NCBI RefSeq assembly: GCF_021462225.1
Contig: NC_061818.1
Location: 15,711,403-15,775,402 of the forward strand
Origin: Girardinichthys multiradiatus
Lineage: Eukaryota > Chordata > Actinopteri > Cyprinodontiformes > Goodeidae
Length of the DNA: 64,000 nucleotides
Direction of reading: 5' to 3'
Both the position numbers and the translations under genes were made by a program. Of this stretch, positions 62,575-64,000 are shown in pieces. How positions within the stretch are numbered: position 1 is the stretch's first letter; every line of letters begins with the position of its first letter. Under the pieces are notes generated by a model that was given only the letters and a program-made list of their open reading frames with translations, was not told the origin of the DNA and did no database searches.

Positions 62575-64000
62575 AGTGATGATCTGCAATGAGAATAAGT
62601 ATTTGATACGCTGCCAATTTTGCAGGTTTTCCCACCTGCAAAGGACCTACAAGTCTTTGATTTTTATCATAGGTACTCTTAAACTGAGTGACGAAATCTA
62701 AAACAAAAATCCAGAAAATCACATTGTGTGATTTTTAAGTAATTATTTGCATTTCATTGTATTTGATAGTATTTGATACATCAGAAAAACAAAACTTAAT
62801 ATTTGGTACAGAAACCTTTGTTTGCGATTACAGATATCAAATGTTTCCTGTAGTTCTTGACCAGGTTTGCAGACACAGCAGCAGGGATTTTGGACCACTC
62901 CTCCTTACAGGTCTTCTCTAGATCCTCCAGGTTTCGGGGCTGTCGCTGGGCAATGTGGACTTTCAGCTCCTCCAAAGATTTTTAGTTGTGTTCAGGTCTG
63001 GAGACTGGCTAGACCACTCCAGGACCTTGAGATGCTTCTTACAGAGCCACTCCTTAGTTGCCATGGCTGTGTGCTTTGGATCATTGTCATGCTTGAAGAC
63101 CCAGCCACGACCCATCTTCAATGCTCTTACTGAGGGAAGGAGGTTGTTGGCTAAGATCTCCTGATACATGGCTCCATCCATCCTCCCCTCAATACGGTGC
63201 AGTCATTCTGTCCCTTTTTCAGAAAAGTATCTCCAAAGAATGATGTTTCCACCTCCATGCTTCATGGTAGGGATGGTGTTCTTGGGGTTGTACTCATCCT
63301 TCTTCTTCCTCCAAACACGGCGAGTGGAGTTCAGACCAAAAAGCTCTATTTTGTCTCATCAGACCACATGACCTTCTCCCATTCCTCCTCTGGATCATCC
63401 AGATGATTCATCATTGGCCAACTTCAGACGGGCATGAACATGCGCTGGCTTGAGCAGGGGGACCTTGCGTGCGCTGCAGGCATTGAATCCATGGCGGCGT
63501 AGCGTGTTACTAATGGTCTTCTTTGAGACTGTGATCCCAGCTCTCTTCAGGTCATTGACTAGGTCCTGCCGTGTAGTTCTGGGCTGATCCCTCACCTTCC
63601 TCATGACCATTGATCTCACCTCGTGGAGTGAGATCTTGCATGGAGCTCTTAGACCAAGGGAAATTGACCCTCATCTTGAACTTCTTCCATTTTCTTATAA
63701 TTGCATCAACAGTTGTTGCCTTCTCACCAACCTGCTTGGCTATTTTCCTGTAGCCCATCCCAGCCTTGTGCAGTTCTACTATTTGATCCCTGATGTCCTC
63801 ACACAGCTCTCTGGTCTTGGCCATGGTGGAGAAGTTGGAGTTTGTTTGATTGAGTGTGTGGACAGGTGTCTTTTAGACAGATAACGAGTTCAAACAGGTG
63901 CAGTTAATACAAGTGATGAGTGGAGAAGAACTAACAGGTCTGTGAGAGCTGGGATTGTGACTGGTTGGCAGGTGATCAAATACTTATGTCATGCAATAAA
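62575..64000 (-). mobile_element. Tc1-like transposon, frameshifted, reaching the window end
   Basis: Minus-strand transposase in pieces: [20 protein letters not shown] through [16 protein letters not shown] (63824-63660), then [20 protein letters not shown] (63619-63395), then [20 protein letters not shown] and [16 protein letters not shown] (63181-62963). The Glu of the DDE triad is replaced in TTKNLW, and frames shift between blocks, so it is dead. The left end has aataagtatttgatacgct. The right end is at or beyond 64000. A relative of 57616-58903. Confidence 0.85.

Overview
The window is vertebrate nuclear DNA, almost certainly from a teleost fish. It has spliced genes with short exons and GT-AG introns. 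It is dense in Tc1/mariner relics, L2-type LINEs and tRNA-derived SINEs. Three chromatin/DNA-metabolism genes are recognisable by protein similarity. All identifications rest on recalled family sequences; no search was run.

Layout. (1) 1-30,510, plus strand: ep300 (p300 histone acetyltransferase), 29 coding exons from exon 2 to the stop codon. Exon 1 lies upstream of the window. All splice phases join into one open frame of about 2,750 residues with NRID, TAZ1, KIX, bromodomain, RING/PHD, HAT, ZZ, TAZ2 and NCBD, plus a large Gln-rich C-terminus. p300-type residues at several positions separate it from CREBBP. (2) 30,510-43,680: a gene-free transposon accumulation with Tc1 relics, a LINE endonuclease relic, an LTR-like block, two L2 copies in inverted orientation, and one apparently intact Tc1-like transposon (334-aa DD34E transposase, ~200-bp inverted repeats). 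(3) 43,680-49,500, minus strand: cbx7, a Polycomb chromodomain protein, six coding exons, 362 aa, ending in the C-terminal Pc box. (4) 49,500-56,900: intergenic, with Tc1 relics and an LTR-like fragment carrying a primer-binding-site-like sequence. (5) 56,900-60,874, minus strand: the C-terminal end of top3a (DNA topoisomerase III alpha) with tandem GRF zinc fingers. The frame is broken in the linkers by in-frame stops and a small tandem duplication. Its last intron holds a three-level nest of insertions. (6) 60,875-64,000: more Tc1 relics, the last running off the window; upstream top3a exons are not in view.

ep300 and cbx7 are convergent. cbx7 and top3a are on the same strand. p300 acetylates histones (including H3K27), the mark that opposes the H3K27me3 read by Cbx7. 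The neighbourhood may be conserved synteny, but nothing in the sequence shows co-regulation. I did not find a previously undescribed system. The most unusual items are the disrupted top3a linker, the nested retrocopy/Tc1 structure, the CCAAT-box cluster inside ep300, two GC-AG introns and the minisatellite-built polyglutamine tract.
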